A DNA stretch of 8,056 bases from Allobosea sp. (lineage in GTDB: Bacteria > Pseudomonadota > Alphaproteobacteria > Rhizobiales > Beijerinckiaceae), in the NCBI GenBank assembly GCA_021732895.1, contig JAKFWE010000509.1, positions 1 through 8,056 on the forward strand, written 5' to 3'. Shown piece after piece: positions 5,873 through 8,056 of this stretch. The notes under the pieces were generated by a model. That model did no database searches. It saw only the letters and a list, made by a program, of their open reading frames with translations, and had not been told where the DNA came from. The stretch's first letter is position 1. Every line of letters begins with the position of its first letter. A program made the position numbers and the translations under genes.

Positions 5873-6625
5873 TCACAACACCTGGTCGAGGAAGGCGCGG
5901 GTCCGCGCCTCGCGCGGCGCCCCGAAGAACGCGGCCGGCGCGGCGTGCTCGACGATCACGCCGCCGTCGGTGAAATAGACCTGATCGGCGACCTCGCGGG
6001 CGAAACCCATCTCGTGAGTGACGAGGATGCAGGTCATGCCGTCAGTGGCGAGGTCCTGGATCGTCACCAGAACCTCTTTCTTGGTCTCGGGATCGAGCGC
6101 GGCGGTGACCTCGTCGAACAGCATCACCTTGGGGTTCATCGCCAGCGAGCGGGCGATCGCGACGCGCTGTTGCTGCCCCCCGGAGAGCTCGCCCGGATAG
6201 GCGTCGTGCTTGTGCCCGAGCCCGACCCTCGCGAGCAGTTTTCGCGCGCGCTCCTCGACCTCGGCCTTGTCCTGCTTCAGCACATGCAGCGGCGCCATCA
6301 TGACGTTCTGCAGCGCAGTCTTGTGCGGGAAGAGGTTGTATTGCTGGAAGACGATGCCGACGTCGCGGCGCAAGGACAGCTTGTCGAGCGCCGGATCGGC
6401 GACCTGCCGTCCGGCGACCGTGATCGAGCCCTTGCTGATCGGCGTCAACGCGTTGATGCAGCGCAGCAGCGTCGATTTGCCGGAGCCGGACGGGCCGATG
6501 ATGCAGACGGTCTCGCCGCGCCGGACCGTCAGGCTGACATCCTTCAGCACCACGAAGGACCCGAACGCCTTCTCGACGCCCTCGACCACGACGACGGGCT
6601 CGCCCAGGTGATGCTTGCCGGCCAT
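5873..6625 (-). CDS. Polar amino acid-type ABC transporter ATP-binding protein (GlnQ/HisP/OccP-like)
   Basis: This 250-residue ATPase has the usual length for the polar amino acid uptake (PAAT) family. All motifs are intact: Walker A GPSGSGKST (44-52), Q-loop VFQQYNLFPH (92-101), signature LSGGQQQR (147-154), Walker B VMLFDE (167-172), D-loop ALDPE (176-180) and switch histidine H204 in VTHEMGFA. FQQYNLFPH and LVTHEMGFAREVADQV are hallmarks of amino acid rather than sugar or metal importers. It energises the two permeases encoded immediately upstream; only 4 bases separate its ATG from the permease stop. The flavoenzyme genes follow it, so uptake and oxidation appear co-transcribed. The cargo is inferred to be an amino acid or opine-like derivative. 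Confidence 0.95.
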   Translation of the reverse strand: MAGKHHLGEPVVVVEGVEKAFGSFVVLKDVSLTVRRGETVCIIGPSGSGKSTLLRCINALTPISKGSITVAGRQVADPALDKLSLRRDVGIVFQQYNLFPHKTALQNVMMAPLHVLKQDKAEVEERARKLLARVGLGHKHDAYPGELSGGQQQRVAIARSLAMNPKVMLFDEVTAALDPETKKEVLVTIQDLATDGMTCILVTHEMGFAREVADQVYFTDGGVIVEHAAPAAFFGAPREARTRAFLDQVL

Positions 6626-6629
6626 CGCG

Positions 6630-7481
6630 TCAGGCTTTCACGTTGAAGCGGCGTTCGAGCACGAGCGTCGCCCGCGCGATCGGGTAGCAATAGGCGAAGA
6701 ACAGCAGGAGCAGCATCAGATACATCGGGATCATCAGCTCCGGCCGGCTCTCGGCGACCAGCGCGGCGCGGGTGATCGTCAGCCCGTCCTGGATGCCGAC
6801 GACCGAGATCAGCGTGGTCGCCATGGTGAGGATCGCGTAGAGGTTCATCCAGGGCGGGATCATCCGCTTGAACGCCTGCGGCAGGATGATCATCCACATC
6901 GTCTGCCTGCGGGTGAAGGCGAGCGCCTCGGCCGATTCCCACTGGCCCGACGGGATCGAACGGATGCCGCCGCGCACGATCTCGGAGACATTGGCCGCGA
7001 CCGGGAGCGCCAGCCCGATGATCGCCTTGACCCAGGCCGGGAAGGCGATGGTCAGGCCCAGCACCCTGAACTCGAAGGGCAGCAGGAACATCGCGTAGAA
7101 CAGCAGCACCAGCCACGGCGCATTGCGGAAGAACTGCGTCAGGCCCCAGGCCGCCGTGCGGACGGGCGCGACCAGCGAGACCTGCGCGATGCCGACGAGC
7201 AGGCCGACGATGGTGCCCAGCGCCATGGCGAGGAAGCTGATCAGGATGTTGAACAGGAAGCCCTGGAAGATCAGCGGCGCCCAGCGCAGCAGCACGGTGA
7301 CGGCGCTCTCGCCGGCGGGCCGCGCCGTGACCTGCGCGATGGCGAGCGAGGCGCCGAACAGGATGGCGAAACAGGCCAGCGTCGCGCCGCCGAGCAGGAC
7401 GGGCGCGGCCAGGCCGGCCGGGCCGATCGCGGCCGGCGCGCGGAACGGCAGCAGCACGGGCAGATCGCTCGCGCCCCTCAT
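6630..7481 (-). CDS. Polar amino acid-type ABC transporter permease (HisM/GltK/AapM-like)
   Basis: This 283-residue permease has an extra N-terminal hydrophobic helix (about 22-50) ahead of the core, which makes it longer than the roughly 220-240 residues of simple HisM/OccM types. Core helices lie near 69-103, 121-143, 148-168, 213-235 and 250-270. The motif TQFFRNAPWLVLLFYAMF (115-132) is the family 'FRN.P.L..L.F' signature. The EAA-like loop is at about 178-209 (SGQWESAEALAFTRRQTMWM followed by IILPQAFKRMI). The C-terminus ERRFNVKA is typical. The start ATG overlaps the stop of the upstream permease (ATGA at 7481-7478). With the next gene it forms the heterodimeric pore. Confidence 0.93.
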   Translation of the reverse strand: MRGASDLPVLLPFRAPAAIGPAGLAAPVLLGGATLACFAILFGASLAIAQVTARPAGESAVTVLLRWAPLIFQGFLFNILISFLAMALGTIVGLLVGIAQVSLVAPVRTAAWGLTQFFRNAPWLVLLFYAMFLLPFEFRVLGLTIAFPAWVKAIIGLALPVAANVSEIVRGGIRSIPSGQWESAEALAFTRRQTMWMIILPQAFKRMIPPWMNLYAILTMATTLISVVGIQDGLTITRAALVAESRPELMIPMYLMLLLLFFAYCYPIARATLVLERRFNVKA

Positions 7482-8056
7482 GCCGAATAGCCGGGGATGC
7501 GCATCGCCTTCTCCCAGCGCCCCATCACGAAGACCAGCACGCCGACGAGCAGCACATAGGTGACCAGAAGCACGTTCATCATCTCGCGGACGTTGAAGCT
7601 TTCAGACCAGATCTGCGAGGCGGCGTAGAGCAGTTCCGGCACGCCGATGGCGTAGGCGAGCGTCGTCGTCTTCACCAGATTGACGAGGTTGTTGTTGAGC
7701 GCCGGCAGGCAGATGCGGAAGGCGAGCGGCAGCACGACATGGAGGTAGAGCTGGAAGCGCGTGTAGCCGAGTGATTCAGCCGCCTCGACCGTGGTCGCGG
7801 GCACCGCCTCGACGCCGGCCCGGAAGATCTCGACATTGAAGGCCCCGGCGAAGAGCGAGAACGCGATGATGGCCCAGCCGGTCCCGGAGACCAGCGGCGA
7901 CAGCCCGCCGAACCCGTCCGCGACGCGCGGCAACAGGGCGCCGACGGCGAAATAGAAAAAGGAGAGCTGGACCAGCGGCGGCGTGTTGCGGAAAAACTGG
8001 ACATAGGCCCGCACGACGAGCCGGCCGAACCGCGACTGGCCTCCGGCCAGCCAGAC
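7478..8056 (-). CDS. Polar amino acid-type ABC transporter permease (HisQ/AapQ-like), N-terminus outside window
   Basis: The last 192 codons of a permease are present, and the frame stays open to the window edge (reading VWLAGGQSRFGRLVVRAYVQ at the cut), so the start is beyond 8056. The family signature VQFFRNTPPLVQLSFFYFAV is clear. The EAA loop reads PATTVEAAESLGYTRFQLYL then HVVLPLAFRICLPALNNN, followed by VNLVKTTTLAYAIGVPELLY, where such permeases have 'K.TSL...I.V.EL'. An in-frame GTG at 8014 is internal. It is the first operon gene visible; the periplasmic binding protein expected for this importer would lie further upstream. Confidence 0.93.
   Translation of the reverse strand, partial: VWLAGGQSRFGRLVVRAYVQFFRNTPPLVQLSFFYFAVGALLPRVADGFGGLSPLVSGTGWAIIAFSLFAGAFNVEIFRAGVEAVPATTVEAAESLGYTRFQLYLHVVLPLAFRICLPALNNNLVNLVKTTTLAYAIGVPELLYAASQIWSESFNVREMMNVLLVTYVLLVGVLVFVMGRWEKAMRIPGYSA

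Noticed and set aside
4275..5978. 567-codon open frame on the + strand
   Set aside because: It lies antisense to the well-supported A subunit, is Arg/Ala/Asp-rich without recognisable motifs, and is the usual mirror frame of a G+C-rich gene.
6615..7490. 291-codon + strand frame opposite the permease
   Set aside because: It is the mirror of a clear membrane protein gene; its Gln/Arg/Asp/His-rich content is an artefact of the opposite strand.

Overview
This window is G+C-rich, with codon third positions almost all G or C. Gene content and style fit an alphaproteobacterium of the Hyphomicrobiales (Bosea-like or Methylobacterium-like); that assignment is an inference from protein style, not a database match. 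It holds the ends of two transport operons that face each other, plus a disturbed convergent gap of about 0.9 kb between them.

Left part (1-2070, + strand): the tail of a Pot/PhnC-type ABC ATPase (TOBE region only), followed by two inner-membrane permeases of the PotB and PotC type. The ATPase and first permease overlap by 4 bases (ATGA) and the second permease begins 2 bases after the first ends, so this is one translationally coupled operon. The cargo is probably a polyamine or other small organic cation, amine or acid. The periplasmic binding protein is not in the window. A well-placed start codon with ribosome binding site follows at 2084, but this fourth gene is destroyed after about 20 codons by a short repeat element.

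Middle (2071-2991): the truncated gene start, a 21-base perfect direct repeat spaced 66 bases apart, several dyad symmetries, and an A+T-rich patch (2541-2620, 35% G+C by hand count) that stands out from the rest. I see no intact gene here. It looks like a convergent terminator region that has also been a site of insertion or deletion.

Right part (2992-8056, - strand): a five-gene operon read right to left. It consists of two polar-amino-acid-type permeases (the first cut by the window edge), their ATPase, a large FAD/NAD(P)-type oxidoreductase with a C-terminal [2Fe-2S] BFD-like domain, and a DAO-family FAD oxidoreductase. All but one junction overlap by 4 bases or are only 4 bases apart. 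The oxidoreductase pair matches the A and B subunits of opine oxidase / HcnBC / D-hydroxyproline dehydrogenase-type enzymes. The whole layout recalls opine uptake-plus-oxidation loci of Agrobacterium: a secondary-amine or amino-acid derivative is imported by the ABC transporter and oxidatively cleaved at its C-N bond by the flavoenzyme complex. The substrate cannot be named from sequence. The binding protein and the small ferredoxin-like subunit normally found with such enzymes are not in the window.
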